This document shows, piece after piece, positions 16,101 to 22,852 of a stretch of DNA of 22,852 nucleotides. A model generated the notes under the pieces. The model worked only from the letters and a program-made list of their open reading frames with translations. It ran no database searches and had not been told where the DNA came from. The stretch comes from an uncultured Litorilinea sp. (GTDB taxonomy: Bacteria; Chloroflexota; Anaerolineae; Caldilineales; Caldilineaceae), in assembly GCA_946885925.1 (NCBI GenBank), contig CAMPHP010000001.1:1-22852 (forward strand), read 5' to 3'. The first letter of the stretch is position 1. Each line of letters begins with the position of its first letter. The translations under genes and the position numbers were made by a program.

Positions 16101-17462
16101 AGCAGCCGTGGACGTACCTATGAAGCCTTGAACGACTACGCGTCTGCCCTTGCCGATTACTCAAAGGCTATCGAGCTACAGCCAACATCGCCCAGTAACT
16201 TCATCAACCGCGCCAATGTCTATTCGATCCAAGGCGACTACGCCAACGCGCTGACAGACTACACATCCGCGCTAGCCCTGGATGAGACACTAACTGCCGC
16301 CTATGTAGGCCGCGGACTTGCCCATTTAGGTCTCCAAGACCCCGCCTCGGCACTGGCCGATCTAACTCGAGCGGTCGAGCTAGAACCTGACTCTTCCATT
16401 GTCTACACCAGCCGCGCCCGTATCTATGAGAGCCAAGAGGAGTACGAGCTAGCCAAAGCTGATTATGATAAGGCAATTGAACTTTCACCAGATGATGCCA
16501 ACGCCTATCTGGGCCGCGCCAATCTCTTGATTGTCCAAGCGAAATATATAGAGGCACTGACAGACCTGAATGCAGCGATTGAACTCGATTCTGAGCTTAC
16601 CGCTGCCTTCCTCAACCGTGCCTATGCCCACCAAAACCTCGGCGCTCTAGAAGCGGCATTAACAGATTACAACACAGTCATTGAGCTAGACCCCACCATC
16701 GTTGCCGCATACTCCGGGCGCGCCCGTATCTACGAACTCCAGGAGAATCCAGATCTCGCGCTAGCCGATTATGCCAGGAGCATTGAACTTGCCCCCACCC
16801 AGATCAACAACTATCTCAGCCGCGCCAATTTACTCAGCCAACGGGGCGAGCTAGACTTAGCTCTGGCGGATTACACCAAAGCGCTGGAACTAGACACTTC
16901 GCTCACTGCGGCCTATCTGGGTCGAGCCAATATCTACCAGCGTCAGGCAAACTACGATGCTGCGATTGCAGACTATACACAAGCTCTCACCCTGGACCCG
17001 GCCTTAGTCCCTGCCTATCTCAATCGCGGTAATGCCTACGCAGGCAAAGGTGAACATGACCTTGCCATTGCAGACCATACCAAAGCCATTGAGCTAGACG
17101 CGAAGTTGGCAACTGCTTATTTCATGCGCGGCAATGTTTATGCGCTTAAAACCGAGTATGACAAAGCCGTCGAGGATTTCACCAAGGCCATCGAGCTAGA
17201 CACTAACCTTACAATTGCCTATGTCAACCGAGGCAATGCGTACAACAATCTCGGGAACACAGATTTGGCTCTGGCAGATCACAACCGGGCCATCGAACTT
17301 AGCCCCGACTTCGCCATTGCCTATTTCAGTCGTGGCCTCGTCTATCGCAACCGCGGCGAGAATGACAAGGCGATTGCCGACTTCCAAAAGACCGTTGAAC
17401 TAGCCGGTACTGACAACTTAGCCGCCCTTGCCGAAGAGCAGTTGGGCGAATTGGGCGGCTGA
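13170..17462 (+). CDS. Giant 40-TPR lipoprotein
   Basis: 1430 residues. A basic N-terminus, hydrophobic core and lipobox LVVAC (Cys26) predict a lipid-anchored surface protein, with a Thr/Ser/Gly spacer to residue 56. Residues 57-1416 read as exactly 40 tetratricopeptide repeats of 34 residues with no insertion or deletion, ending in a 14-residue acidic tail. The consensus is AYxNRGxxYxxxGxxxxALADYTKAIELDPxxx; helix A carries an invariant-like Arg and helix B the DY/AI pair. Such an array would form an extended superhelix of several turns for protein binding; it has no catalytic domain. Alternating repeats have Asn or Arg after RG/RA (RGN.Y versus RAR.YE), giving a 68-residue period through much of the array. 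Synonymous sites differ between repeats, so the array is old. The gene is convergent with the dehydratase gene, 10 bases away. Confidence 0.93.
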   Translation: MSRKRSLKRWSTALISLTFASLVVACNPIQPVTSEGTGVTAGGTASESALPPLATATEYYNRGLTSAGDNKFEQAIADFTSALEIDPKLAAAYLNRGLAYAALDKHEVAITDYDRAIELTPYMPLVYTARAQSQLALGDTEQALADLNRALTVDPDDANVYVERGKIYVQLEEYESALAEYGQALELDVENANAYYNRARLYELTEQLDLALLDYTRVIELDPDNANAYNSRGNIYQQQGSLDLARADFTKAIELDPDLSSAYSNRARLEDDKASATASIEDYTKVIELDPTSASAYNSRGNAYRDMGKSAEAIADYTKAIELDPTLTSAYVSRGRLLSDQGDYEAAIDDYTKVIELDPQNATTYSNRGNAYRELEQLDLALADYSQAIVLDPTLATAYSSRARVHESNGDLAAAIADYTTALSLLPEDVDTLINRGNAYLLLPDPAKAVEDFTAAIALAPDSAPSYAGRGRAYEAQENAAAALADYNQAITLAPDEPNTYVNRANIYRTQGEMALALADYTVALELAPANVSALLSRAALHAEQGDLEAAIADYDAVLEIDAKLASALSSRARLYEQLGQNAAAIEDYTTLIKLTPDDASLYAARGNAYVALGRPSLGLADFAKALEIDPAHSASHAGRARVYEQQGKLEDALVEYTAAITATPQDPSLLTSRANVQLALGQADAALADYTQAITLSPEQAAAYVGRARVYETGGKLPEAIADYTKAIELEPTSATNFNARGNVYLAQGTYDLALADFNSALGLDPKLVSAYIDRSRVYVAQGNLSAALKDLTQAVTLDSKNAAAYNSRANVYRELDNDVSALADYTKAIELDDELTAAYSSRARIYEEQQKYALAIKDHTRIIELQPDNAAAYDNRGTVYQAWADYESAIEDYTQALTLDPSLTSAYSNRGRAYQELGDFALALADLNKAIELAPDDATVYSARGDLYRAQEDMASAIADYTQALTLDPGAVSTYSSRGRTYEALNDYASALADYSKAIELQPTSPSNFINRANVYSIQGDYANALTDYTSALALDETLTAAYVGRGLAHLGLQDPASALADLTRAVELEPDSSIVYTSRARIYESQEEYELAKADYDKAIELSPDDANAYLGRANLLIVQAKYIEALTDLNAAIELDSELTAAFLNRAYAHQNLGALEAALTDYNTVIELDPTIVAAYSGRARIYELQENPDLALADYARSIELAPTQINNYLSRANLLSQRGELDLALADYTKALELDTSLTAAYLGRANIYQRQANYDAAIADYTQALTLDPALVPAYLNRGNAYAGKGEHDLAIADHTKAIELDAKLATAYFMRGNVYALKTEYDKAVEDFTKAIELDTNLTIAYVNRGNAYNNLGNTDLALADHNRAIELSPDFAIAYFSRGLVYRNRGENDKAIADFQKTVELAGTDNLAALAEEQLGELGG

Positions 17463-17472
17463 TATAAGCGCT

Positions 17473-18483
17473 TTATAACGGCGTCGAGGAGAGTCTTACT
17501 CTCTTTGACGCCGTTTCAGCCTCTACCAGCAATTGTGACAATACCCCCAGTTCCACATTACTCCCGCTGATCACCACCGCCACCCGTTTCCCTTGGACAT
17601 CGACCTTCTGGCAAAGCAGCGCAGCCAACCCCACCACGCCGCCCCCCTCCACCACAAGCTTCTCACGCTTGAGCGCATAGACCATCGCTCGTCCAATTTC
17701 TACGTCGCTCACCAGCGCTGTCTCATCCACAACCCGCCCTACTAAATCAAATGTATAACGGTTCTCCAGCCCAATCCCGCCCATCAGACTATCTGCCAGG
17801 GTTCTCTCTTCGGGTAGCTGCACAGGTCTCCCCGCGGCAAGACTTGCCACCATCACAGCCCCACGTTCCATCGCCACGCCCACTGTATGAATCTGAGGGC
17901 TAGCACTCTTTACAGCCAGCGCAATTCCCCCTAACAGACCACCGCCGGATAGCGGCGCAACCACTACATCGACCGCGGGCAACTCCTCTAGGATTTCTAT
18001 CCCAATGGTTCCTTGCCCGGCAATCACCCACGGATCATCAAAGGGAGAAACCCACGTTAACCCCTCTGACTCGGCCATCAGCGTTGCCGCCGCTTCTGCC
18101 GCATCTTGATCGGCACCAGCAACCCGCACCTCTGCCCCTAATGCACGCATAGCCTCCACTTTGTGGGGCAGCACCAACTCTGGCACACAAACCACCACGC
18201 GTATCCCCAACTGTTTCCCCATCCACGCCAGCGCACGCCCATGGTTGCCTGTGGAGACAGCGACAACTCCACGTTTCCGCTCTGCAGAATCCATCTGTAG
18301 CAAGCGATTGGCAGCACCGCGCACCTTAAAGGCTCCTGTTTCCTGCAAGTTTTCCAACTTCAGAAAGACTTGGCCCTGTGTAAGCGCAGAAAGCGGCGCA
18401 GAGTAAACCAATGGTGTTCGCCGCGCAAATGCATGGATTGTTTGCCGTGCCATATAAATGTCGCGCAGTTCGAGGTTGTGCAT
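17473..18483 (-). CDS. Threonine dehydratase-like PLP enzyme (IlvA/TdcB/EutB group)
   Basis: 336 residues from ATG 18483; fold type II PLP enzyme. Motifs: LKLENLQETGAFKVRGA with the PLP lysine Lys53, STGNHGRA (77-84) for substrate carboxylate binding, and the phosphate-binding SGGGLLGG (179-186). The C-terminus has VVEGGGVVGLAALL and VVISGSNVE. There is no C-terminal ACT regulatory domain, as in the catabolic (TdcB-like) or hydroxyectoine-utilisation (EutB-like) forms. Expected reaction: deamination of threonine or serine to 2-oxobutyrate or pyruvate. Exact substrate is open, and no ectoine genes are nearby. The start is set by AAGGGGA (complement of 18491-18497), 7 bases upstream; a longer frame to 18567 has no family similarity. 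The last codons form part of a terminator hairpin. Confidence 0.88.
   Translation of the reverse strand: MHNLELRDIYMARQTIHAFARRTPLVYSAPLSALTQGQVFLKLENLQETGAFKVRGAANRLLQMDSAERKRGVVAVSTGNHGRALAWMGKQLGIRVVVCVPELVLPHKVEAMRALGAEVRVAGADQDAAEAAATLMAESEGLTWVSPFDDPWVIAGQGTIGIEILEELPAVDVVVAPLSGGGLLGGIALAVKSASPQIHTVGVAMERGAVMVASLAAGRPVQLPEERTLADSLMGGIGLENRYTFDLVGRVVDETALVSDVEIGRAMVYALKREKLVVEGGGVVGLAALLCQKVDVQGKRVAVVISGSNVELGVLSQLLVEAETASKRVRLSSTPL
17477..17515. terminator. Bidirectional terminator hairpin between convergent genes
   Basis: AACGGCGTC (17477-17485) pairs with GACGCCGTT (17507-17515), and GAGAGT (17489-17494) pairs with ACTCTC (17498-17503) around a CTT loop; GAG/TTT in between can pair partly. 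The stem lies inside the last codons of the dehydratase gene and 15 bases past the TPR stop, so it can serve both strands. There is only a short T run on either side. Confidence 0.65.
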
Positions 18484-18610
18484 GGGATGATCCCCTTCTT
18501 GAAAAAATGGAGTATCATGATTCAATAAGAAGTATGGGAACCTGATCCTACAGGCTGCCAGGTCCAACTCACTATACCTTTTGGTAGAAGAATTTTAGTA
18601 GGATTTCATC

Positions 18611-19423
18611 ATGTCAACAATGATTGCGCCACCATCTCTGCAAGGATATCGTGTCGCGCTCACTAGCGATGCCGACGACACACTCACACCCGCCGCCCAG
18701 TTGCGCGAGCGAGAAGCGGAAGTACTCTTTTACCCAGTTGCCCACATGCAACCGCCCTACACCTATGAGGAGTTAGATGTTGCCTTGCAACGCTGTCGCC
18801 AGGGCGAAATCGATTGGCTGCTGCTAACCACACCTTGTGCGGTTGAAGCGGTCGCAGAACGCATGGCTCACTTGCGACTCACACCCTCCGATCTATCACG
18901 CACCAAACTAGCTCCCTATGGTGCTAAAACACGTCTAACCATAATTGATCAGTTGCCTGGTTGGGAATTTGCGCTTCCGTTCTTTAGCACGCATGAGGAA
19001 CTCATACCAGCCATGCAACTTCAGCCCGGCAATCGCGTGCTGCTTCCACTTGGTTCGCACAGCCGCACCGATTGGGCGAATCTTTTGGCCGCGGCCCAAG
19101 CTGATGTGATTGCGGTTCCTGCCTATCGCCTCCTCCTAGGGCGTGGAGGTGATGCGCTCCCCAGTTTGCTGTGGGGGGGATTAGTCGATGCTGTTGTCTT
19201 TCTGACCGAAAACAGCGTCCGGCACTTCTCGCTGCGGCTCCAATCCGAGGGTGGCACGCTTGCTATGTTGGATCATGTGACCGTTGCCTGCCTCGATCCC
19301 CAGACCGCTGCGGCAGCCCAGGCTTTCGGCCTGCAAGTCCAAGTGCTACCCACCGAGTATTCACCCACTGCTCTTGTAAATGCCCTTACCCGCTATGTCA
19401 ACCGCCAAGGCCTTGGAGTATAG
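18611..19423 (+). CDS. hemD: Uroporphyrinogen-III synthase
   Basis: 270 residues, cytoplasmic. HemD cyclises hydroxymethylbilane to uroporphyrinogen III in haem and corrinoid synthesis. The family is weakly conserved; what fits is YRVALTSDADDTL at the start, the two-domain layout, LLLTTPCAVEAVAERM (about 75-90), DAVVFLTENSVRHF (about 200-213) where the family has 'fTS.s.v..f', VACLDPQTAAAAQAFGL (about 230-246) matching 'a.Ig..Ta.aa...G', and LPTEYSPTALVNALTRY at the end. ATG 18611 has TAGGA about 9 bases upstream. No other haem gene is adjacent. It is divergent from the dehydratase gene; the 127-base gap must contain both promoters, which I cannot pinpoint. Confidence 0.82.
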   Translation: MSTMIAPPSLQGYRVALTSDADDTLTPAAQLREREAEVLFYPVAHMQPPYTYEELDVALQRCRQGEIDWLLLTTPCAVEAVAERMAHLRLTPSDLSRTKLAPYGAKTRLTIIDQLPGWEFALPFFSTHEELIPAMQLQPGNRVLLPLGSHSRTDWANLLAAAQADVIAVPAYRLLLGRGGDALPSLLWGGLVDAVVFLTENSVRHFSLRLQSEGGTLAMLDHVTVACLDPQTAAAAQAFGLQVQVLPTEYSPTALVNALTRYVNRQGLGV

Positions 19424-19445
19424 TAATCGTCCTGACCTAGAAATT

Positions 19446-19469
19446 GTCCTAACGTTGGTCCTAACGTTG
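19446..19469 (+). repeat. Tandem 12-bp repeat, 2 copies
   Basis: GTCCTAACGTTG occurs twice head to tail, shortly after the hemD stop and about 35 bases before the tRNA promoter. Confidence 0.75.
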
Positions 19470-19503
19470 CAATAAACACATGTTGGCGATTCACTCCTGA
19501 AAC

Positions 19504-19532
19504 TTGCTCAAATTGCCTATACAGGGTATAAT
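19504..19532 (+). promoter_or_regulatory. Consensus-like promoter for tRNA-Ser and SRP RNA
   Basis: TTGCTC (19504-19509), 17-base spacer, perfect TATAAT (19527-19532). The predicted start at about 19539 leaves only some 7 bases before the mature tRNA 5' end at 19546. Confidence 0.8.
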
Positions 19533-19545
19533 ACTGGACGGCTTT

Positions 19546-19632
19546 GGAGAGGTCGCATAGTCTGGCCTAGTGCGCGGGCCTGGAAAGCTCGTAACCTGAA
19601 AGGGTTCGAGGGTTCAAATCCCTCCCTCTCCG
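19546..19632 (+). tRNA. tRNA-Ser(GGA)
   Basis: An 87-base class II tRNA. The acceptor stem GGAGAGG pairs perfectly with CCTCTCC (19625-19631), followed by discriminator G at 19632. The anticodon loop CTGGAAA has anticodon GGA at 19582-19584, reading UCC and UCU codons. A long variable arm (CCTGAAAGG core) and T arm GAGGG-TTCAAAT-CCCTC identify tRNA-Ser. CCA is not encoded, so a nucleotidyltransferase such as the product of the gene at 3531 must add it. Confidence 0.95.
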
Positions 19633-19644
19633 CTCCGTCAATTG

Positions 19645-19809
<165 letters not shown>

Positions 19810-19860
19810 GCCTGTCGCACGGTGCGTGTATTGTCCATGTTCCAAGAAAGCATCTACTCT

Positions 19861-20430
19861 ATGTCTGCCACCCTCTATTTAATTCGCCACGCTACACCTG
19901 ACTGGAATCGCAAAGACATTCGCTATGACATTCCACCAGGACCGCAGTTGACCGAACAAGGCGAAGCCGAGGCAAGGCAGTTGGGCCAGTTCCTCCAGAC
20001 CACCGGCATCACCGGCATCTATGCCAGCCCAATGGAGCGTACCCTGCGTACCGCACAAATTGCGGCTGAATTCTTAGGGCTGGATGTGGTGACTGATGTT
20101 GATATTATCGAATGGGAGCGCAGTGAAGCGGAAGCCAACGTACTCGCCCGCTGCCGCATCTGTCTCGACGCAGCCTTTGACGAAAGCGCCAGCCGGGGAC
20201 CATTAGCCCTTGTGACCCACGGTGGACCAATACGCCTCTTGCTCGCTGACCTGGGGCTAGATCGTGCCGAAATGGAGCACTATCGCCGTATTTTCGATAA
20301 CGATAATCCGGTTCCGCCTGCTGGTGTCTGGCGTATTACACGCGATGCTGAAGGGAATTATGGCAAGCCTGAACTGGTTTTTGCTCCACAGTCCTATACA
20401 CGCTACGCGCCAGCCATTGTCTATGTTTAA
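19861..20430 (+). CDS. Histidine phosphatase family protein (phosphoglycerate mutase-like)
   Basis: 189 residues. The phosphate-accepting motif is LYLIRHATPDWN with His10, preceded by Arg9. LTEQGEAEARQLGQFL is the next family signature, followed by IYASPMERTLRTAQIAAEFLG, an acidic proton donor region (IIEWERSEAE) and the second catalytic histidine in LVTHGGPIRLLL. This set fits the cobC/GpmB/SixA-type phosphatases rather than true glycolytic mutase; the substrate is unknown. In-frame starts at 19822 (GTG) and 19837 (ATG) exist, but 19861 places the motif at the usual distance from the N-terminus. It lies about 50 bases past the SRP RNA terminator and so needs its own promoter, not evident here. 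Confidence 0.85.
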   Translation: MSATLYLIRHATPDWNRKDIRYDIPPGPQLTEQGEAEARQLGQFLQTTGITGIYASPMERTLRTAQIAAEFLGLDVVTDVDIIEWERSEAEANVLARCRICLDAAFDESASRGPLALVTHGGPIRLLLADLGLDRAEMEHYRRIFDNDNPVPPAGVWRITRDAEGNYGKPELVFAPQSYTRYAPAIVYV

Positions 20431-20582
20431 TCTGCACAAGGTGTCTAATCTGCATAAGCTGACTGGCTGATAAAGACGACAACACGCAGAAACATCACGC
20501 AGAAACATCACGCAGAAACATATCGTAAAGAGCTATACACAGAGAACAGTGTAGACAGAGAACAACAGAAAAGGTGGGTGCC
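20431..20582 (+). other. Leader region of the pyrimidine genes
   Basis: 152 bases with several direct duplications: TAATCTGCACAAG/TAATCTGCATAAG near 20429-20460, three copies of a 13-mer at 20483-20521, and ACAGAGAACA twice near 20539-20564. I see no PyrR-type hairpin, no attenuator with a T tract and no convincing promoter. Confidence 0.5.
20483..20521 (+). repeat. Tandem 13-bp repeat, 3 perfect copies
   Basis: CACGCAGAAACAT three times head to tail, 62 bases before the pyrFE start. No spacers, no inverted symmetry. Confidence 0.9.
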
Positions 20583-22049
20583 ATGTCAGGTAACTCTGAT
20601 TTCTTCAGTAAACTCCACACCGCCATCGACCGCAATAACAGCCTCCTCTGTGTTGGACTCGACCCACAACTGGCTCATATCCCGCAGCGATTTCAGCAAG
20701 CCCATAGCGATCCAATCCAAGCACTGCTGGCATGGAATCGCGCCATCATCGACGCCACAGCGCCCTATGCCGCCGTTTACAAGCCCAATATTGCCTTCTA
20801 CGAAGCACTGGGTATTCCTGGTGCAAAATTATTGCGCGCGACCCTAGACGCCATTCCGGACGACATTCCTGTCTTACTAGACGCCAAACGGGGCGACATG
20901 GCCAATACGTCTGTTGCCTATGCCCAAGCTATGTTTGAACAGTGGCGAGTCGATGCCATCACCCTCAACGCCTATCTAGGTCGCGACAGCATCGAACCCT
21001 ACTTGAAATATCCGGGCAAGGGACTCTTTCTGCTCTGCCACACCTCCAATCCCGGTGCTGCTGACTTCCAAGAACTTGAAGTTAACGATTGGCGCAGCCT
21101 GGATCGCGAGCCACACCAGCCTCTCTATATCCATATCGCGCGCACCGTCACCCGTTGGGCCCCCAATATCGGGCTTGTGGTCGGTGCAACCTATCCTGAC
21201 GCCATCCAAGCGACCCGCGCCGCAGCACCCAATGCCTGGTTCCTGATCCCTGGCGTGGGCGCACAGGGAGGGGATCTGGAGGCATCTGTGATAGCAGGAA
21301 TTCGTAAGGATGGGCAAGGCATTGTTGTCAACGCCAGCCGCAGCATTGCCCAGGCTGATGACCCCGCCGCCGCTGCCAAAGCGATGCGCGATGGAATCAA
21401 TGCCGCACGCAGCAGCAAAGTCCATCCAGTTAGCATAGCGCCATCGTCGCTTCAGCCTCAAGAGCAAAGCCTGATTGATGGCCTAGTCGACCTTGCCGCC
21501 GTGAAATTTGGCGACTTCACGCTTGCTAGTGGGCAGCGTTCGCCCATCTACATTGATTTGCGCCTCTTGGTCAGCGACCCAGCCCTCTTGATCAAGGCAG
21601 CAGATGCCTATGCCGCGATTGTGAACAATTTAGATGCTGACCGCTTGGCGGGCATTCCCTACGCGGCACTGCCAATCGGCACAGCAGTTAGCCTGCGTAC
21701 AGGCATCCCGCTGATTTATACACGCAAAGAAGTCAAGACACATGGCCTTGGTAAAGATGTAGAAGGGCTTTGGAAGCCAGGCGAACGCGTGGTCATTATT
21801 GAGGATTTGATCACCAGTGGTGGCAGTGTCATCAAATCAATCGAACGGCTGCGCGCCCTTGGCTTAATTGTAGAAGATGTAGTCGTCCTCATTGATCGCG
21901 GGCAAGGTGGCGTTGCCAACCTCGCCGAGATGGGTGTGCGCGCCCATGCGGTCTTTACACTGCCCACCATGCTCGATTATCTTGTAGAAAACAAGCGGCT
22001 AGACAAAGCCACTGCTGATGAAGTTCGCGCCTTTTTGGCCGGAAGCTGA
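20583..22049 (+). CDS. pyrFE: Bifunctional OMP decarboxylase / orotate phosphoribosyltransferase (PyrF-PyrE fusion)
   Basis: 488 residues catalysing the last two steps to UMP. Residues 1-275 are a type 2 orotidine 5'-phosphate decarboxylase: CVGLDPQ (23-29), [12 protein letters not shown] (66-77), the catalytic [11 protein letters not shown] (100-110) and VNASRSI (249-255). A linker of about 20 residues leads to orotate phosphoribosyltransferase (about 296-488): [19 protein letters not shown] (309-327), [15 protein letters not shown] (381-395) for PRPP diphosphate and orotate, and the PRPP motif [13 protein letters not shown] (403-415). All active-site motifs are intact in both halves. The order is decarboxylase first, the reverse of the animal UMP synthase. 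ATG 20583 is preceded 5 bases upstream by AAGGTGG; a GTG at 20574 lies inside that site. The pyrD gene follows after 19 bases. Confidence 0.95.
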   Translation: MSGNSDFFSKLHTAIDRNNSLLCVGLDPQLAHIPQRFQQAHSDPIQALLAWNRAIIDATAPYAAVYKPNIAFYEALGIPGAKLLRATLDAIPDDIPVLLDAKRGDMANTSVAYAQAMFEQWRVDAITLNAYLGRDSIEPYLKYPGKGLFLLCHTSNPGAADFQELEVNDWRSLDREPHQPLYIHIARTVTRWAPNIGLVVGATYPDAIQATRAAAPNAWFLIPGVGAQGGDLEASVIAGIRKDGQGIVVNASRSIAQADDPAAAAKAMRDGINAARSSKVHPVSIAPSSLQPQEQSLIDGLVDLAAVKFGDFTLASGQRSPIYIDLRLLVSDPALLIKAADAYAAIVNNLDADRLAGIPYAALPIGTAVSLRTGIPLIYTRKEVKTHGLGKDVEGLWKPGERVVIIEDLITSGGSVIKSIERLRALGLIVEDVVVLIDRGQGGVANLAEMGVRAHAVFTLPTMLDYLVENKRLDKATADEVRAFLAGS

Positions 22050-22068
22050 TGGGTTAGGAATTACAAAG

Positions 22069-22852
22069 ATGGGCACACAAATTGATTTCTTGGGCCATTC
22101 GCTCAATTCTCCACTCGTGCTTGCAAGTGGCATCTGGGGAACTACCAGCAGTCTCCTAGAGCGGGCAGCACGCGCAGGCTGCGGCGCAGTCACAGCCAAA
22201 AGTTGTGGCCCGACCCCGCGTGCAGGTCATGTCAACCCCTCCTGCCTGGATTGGGGCAACGGCCTGATTAACGCCATTGGCTTGGCGAATCCGGGTGCTG
22301 AGAATGAAGTAGGGCTTTTGCGATCTGCGAAGTCCGTTCTTGATGAGTTGGGGGTCCCGCTGATCGCCAGCATCTTTGCTAGCACTGCCGAGGAGTTTGG
22401 CGAAGTCGCCGCGATTATCGCTCAAGCGCGCCCCGACTTTATCGAAGTCAACATCTCCTGCCCCAATGTCCACAGCGAGTTTGGTGAACCTTTTGCTGCC
22501 AATCCCACGAGTGCAGCGCAAGCCACCAGCTATGTAAAGGCTGCGGCTGCCCCGCTGGGCATACCTGTCATTGTAAAACTCGCCCCCAATGTGCCATCCG
22601 TCACCCAAATTGCCCACGCCGTCATCGAAGCAGGGGCCGATGCGCTCTGTGCGATCAACACCATGCCCGGACTGGTCATTGATGTCGAGAGTGGACAGCC
22701 GGTTTTGGCGAATATCTCAGGCGGTATTAGCGGCCCCGCTCTCAAACCCATCGCGCTCAAGTGCGTCTTTGACCTCTATCGTGCATTTCCGCATATCCCC
22801 ATTATTGGGACTGGCGGTGTTACCACAGGCCGTGATGCGCTCGAAATGATCA
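22069..22852 (+). CDS. pyrD: Dihydroorotate dehydrogenase, class 1B type, cut by window edge
   Basis: 261 residues visible; the frame is open to the right edge, so perhaps 40-50 residues are missing. It oxidises dihydroorotate to orotate, the substrate of the PyrE half encoded just upstream. Features: [12 protein letters not shown] (14-25), [17 protein letters not shown] (41-57), [12 protein letters not shown] (65-76), the active-site loop NISCPNV with base Cys131 (class 1 enzymes use Cys, class 2 use Ser), KLAPNV (170-175), [12 protein letters not shown] (195-206), [14 protein letters not shown] and the FMN phosphate motif [13 protein letters not shown]. Class 1B enzymes usually pair with PyrK, which is not in the window but may lie just beyond. 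AGGA is 9 bases before ATG 22069. Confidence 0.93.
   Translation, partial: MGTQIDFLGHSLNSPLVLASGIWGTTSSLLERAARAGCGAVTAKSCGPTPRAGHVNPSCLDWGNGLINAIGLANPGAENEVGLLRSAKSVLDELGVPLIASIFASTAEEFGEVAAIIAQARPDFIEVNISCPNVHSEFGEPFAANPTSAAQATSYVKAAAAPLGIPVIVKLAPNVPSVTQIAHAVIEAGADALCAINTMPGLVIDVESGQPVLANISGGISGPALKPIALKCVFDLYRAFPHIPIIGTGGVTTGRDALEMI

Noticed and set aside
13294..17403. Several open frames of 60-117 codons on both strands inside the TPR gene
   Set aside because: They repeat with the 102-bp unit of the TPR gene and arise from its regular codon pattern; none has a ribosome binding site or a recognisable protein.
13170..17462. TPR array as an assembly artefact (collapsed or duplicated repeats)
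   Set aside because: No two repeats are identical at DNA level and synonymous sites vary, so the array cannot be a copying error of assembly.
20483..20521. Possible iterons of a replication origin
   Set aside because: Only three units, no DnaA-box cluster, no AT-rich stretch and no rep or dnaA gene nearby.

Overview
The window looks like chromosome from a member of the Chloroflexota; this is inference from gene content, not a database match. The pointers are extracellular proteins with long Thr/Pro linkers after one membrane anchor, a CBM9-like domain, a Chloroflexota-style W/FERG repeat, a type 2 OMP decarboxylase fused in front of orotate phosphoribosyltransferase, a DHH-CBS-nucleotidyltransferase fusion and a very long TPR lipoprotein. 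Base composition looks moderate in GC and even throughout. There is no phage, insertion sequence, CRISPR array or integrase. This is a housekeeping region with several unusual details.

Layout. 1-1818 (minus strand): an alpha/beta hydrolase followed by a protein-L-isoaspartate methyltransferase that runs off the left edge. 2049-6275 (plus): an 8-oxoguanine deaminase-type amidohydrolase and a 914-residue DHH/CBS/tRNA nucleotidyltransferase. 6567-8571 (plus): two tiny coupled membrane proteins, then an FprA-type ferredoxin-NADP reductase closed by a strong terminator hairpin. 8826-9961: a TlpA-like thioredoxin lipoprotein and a small membrane-anchored protein. A near-consensus promoter at 9958-9986 then drives a secreted CBM9-like protein (10055-11575). 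Next come an inorganic pyrophosphatase gene split by an in-frame TAA and a class I methyltransferase (11619-12863). 13170-17462 encodes a lipoprotein of exactly 40 uninterrupted 34-residue TPRs, convergent with a threonine dehydratase-like gene (18483-17473). 18611-19423 is hemD. At 19504-19809 a consensus promoter precedes tRNA-Ser(GGA) and, 12 bases later, an SRP (4.5S-like) RNA with a 30-bp terminal helix ending in T6. A histidine phosphatase follows, then the start of a pyrimidine operon: pyrF-pyrE fusion and pyrD, cut by the right edge.

How the genes fit together. The pyrFE and pyrD genes form a de novo pyrimidine unit. Several other genes concern damage repair or salvage (isoaspartyl methyltransferase, oxidised purine deaminase), RNA maturation and secretion (tRNA nucleotidyltransferase, tRNA-Ser, SRP RNA), redox chemistry (FprA, TlpA-like) and haem (HemD). 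The most striking points are the nonsense codon in the pyrophosphatase gene, the tRNA-Ser/SRP RNA unit, the two-TPR (68-residue) super-period in the 40-TPR protein, and short 10-16 bp tandem duplications in many of the intergenic gaps.
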